64,000 nucleotides of DNA from Halomontanus rarus. GTDB lineage: Archaea > Halobacteriota > Halobacteria > Halobacteriales > Natrialbaceae. A program made the translations under genes and the position numbers. The notes beneath the pieces are model-generated. The model was not told where the DNA came from. It ran no database searches and saw only the letters and a list, made by a program, of their open reading frames with translations. Position 1 is the first letter of the stretch; each line of letters begins with the position of its first letter. Positions 63,359-64,000 of the stretch are shown here, piece by piece. The stretch covers positions 496,001 to 560,000 of the forward strand of contig NZ_CP071598.1 in the NCBI RefSeq assembly GCF_017357405.1, read 5' to 3'.

Positions 63359-64000
63359 ATGACGGATACCGAAGATCGGATTTCTACGACACACGTCGGA
63401 AGTCTCCCGCGGCCCCCGAAGCTTCTCGAACTCCTCACCGCTCGGCAGGATGGGACGGATGTCGACGAAGACGAGTGGACCACGACCGTCGCGGACGCTA
63501 CGAAGAACGTCCTCGAGCGACAGGCCGAGGTCGGGCTCGACGTCGTCAATAACGGGGAACAATCGCGGGTATCGTTCAACTGGTACGTCGCAGACCGGCT
63601 GAGCGGAATCGACGGCGAGCGCGAGCAGGAGCTCTGGGCGGACCTCCAGGAGTACCCGGAATACGCCGACGAGACGTTCCAGACGGACGTGATCGACCTC
63701 TCGATGCAACCCGCCGTTACCGGCCCCGTCGAGTACACCGGCCGCGAGGAGGTAGAAATCGAACTCGAGGAGTTCCACGACGCGCTCGCGGCCGTCGACG
63801 CCGACTTCGAGGGGACGTTCGTAACTTCGGCGTCACCGAGCATCGTCGCAACCACACACGTCGACGAGTACTACGACTCGTACGAGGAGTTCCTCTTCGC
63901 CATCTCGGACGCGATGCGCGAGGAGTACGAACTGGTCGCCGAGTCTGGGGCGACCCTCCAGATCGACGCGCCCGAACTGCTCACCATCGGCCAGACGGCG
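63359..64000 (+). CDS. MetE/cobalamin-independent methionine-synthase-like protein (partial)
   Basis: The first 214 codons are in the window, starting MTDTEDRISTTHVGSLPRPP. TTHVGSLPRP, the substrate-binding N-terminal strand, together with VVNNGEQSRVSFNWYVADRL and TSASPSIVATTHVDEYYDSY, match the MetE C-terminal-domain (UROD-like) family. Members include archaeal MetE and epoxyalkane:coenzyme-M-transferase-like enzymes. The zinc-ligand region is beyond the window end, so specificity cannot be judged. Confidence 0.85.
   Translation, partial: MTDTEDRISTTHVGSLPRPPKLLELLTARQDGTDVDEDEWTTTVADATKNVLERQAEVGLDVVNNGEQSRVSFNWYVADRLSGIDGEREQELWADLQEYPEYADETFQTDVIDLSMQPAVTGPVEYTGREEVEIELEEFHDALAAVDADFEGTFVTSASPSIVATTHVDEYYDSYEEFLFAISDAMREEYELVAESGATLQIDAPELLTIGQTA

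Overview
The window looks like chromosomal DNA of a halophilic archaeon (class Halobacteria). The proteins are strongly acidic and Asp/Glu-rich in a GC-rich background. Family content is typically haloarchaeal: HTH-10 (bacterio-opsin-activator type) regulators, tandem universal stress proteins, PAS/GAF sensor kinases without partner regulators nearby, SHOCT and SPW membrane proteins, a TRASH-domain Lrp regulator and IS1341-type tnpB genes. A Natrialbales-like genus (Natrinema/Haloterrigena/Natronorubrum relatives) is my inference only. No rRNA, tRNA or CRISPR array was seen. LAYOUT: 0-4.3 kb holds the tail of a probable GH13 glycosidase, an Asp/Glu racemase-family protein, a PIG-L deacetylase, a dead IS6-like transposase, a DUF2071 protein and an 8-TM membrane protein. 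4.3-13.4 kb is a cell-envelope cluster (alkaline-phosphatase-superfamily 'sulfatase', flippase-like protein, GT2 and ArnT/PMT-type glycosyltransferases) invaded by two tnpB elements, one of which has replaced the 5' end of a LUD-domain gene. 13.5-19.4 kb has a GAF/PAS histidine kinase, three small genes (two with zinc-finger Cys patterns), copies of a short palindromic intergenic repeat, a third tnpB element and a second dead IS6-like transposase. 19.6-28 kb has an ABC-2 transporter pair flanking an opposite-strand secreted protein, several Usp proteins, a dodecin-like gene, a truncated tnpB joined to a truncated usp, and a YdjM-like membrane hydrolase. 28-33.3 kb is a thiol/sulfur block: trxA-trxB, a decayed methyltransferase, an MFS transporter with a rhodanese/metallo-beta-lactamase protein, and a divergent HTH-10 regulator. 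33.6-38.1 kb has a large PAS/GAF/HTH-10 sensor-regulator, a DUF7344-like protein and a PLP enzyme cut by one in-frame TGA. 38.5-58.4 kb is a metal/sulfur resistance island: Lrp-TRASH regulator, CopA, DUF302, methyltransferase, Tat-exported multicopper oxidase, two TSUP permeases (one with a 48-aa microprotein and a regulator), Usp, HTH-10, SHOCT proteins, a Cys-rich Csp-like protein, CopB and a K+-channel-type protein. 58.4-64 kb has a PAS-array kinase, a second thioredoxin, a small TM protein and the start of a MetE-like gene. HOW IT WORKS TOGETHER: the second half reads as an envelope and thiol defence region. CopA/CopB would export copper, the multicopper oxidase would oxidise Cu(I) outside, and the Cys-rich protein would buffer it. 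TSUP permeases, rhodanese/MBL and thioredoxins would handle sulfite, persulfide and thiol stress. The most notable non-coding signal is an operator-like element GTATTGT-N8-TACAAAACC that lies exactly 31 nt upstream of the start codons of both thioredoxin genes, which are 33 kb apart on opposite strands. Also notable are about ten tnpB-type right-end hairpins against only four tnpB genes or fragments, and a dispersed ~85-bp palindromic repeat.
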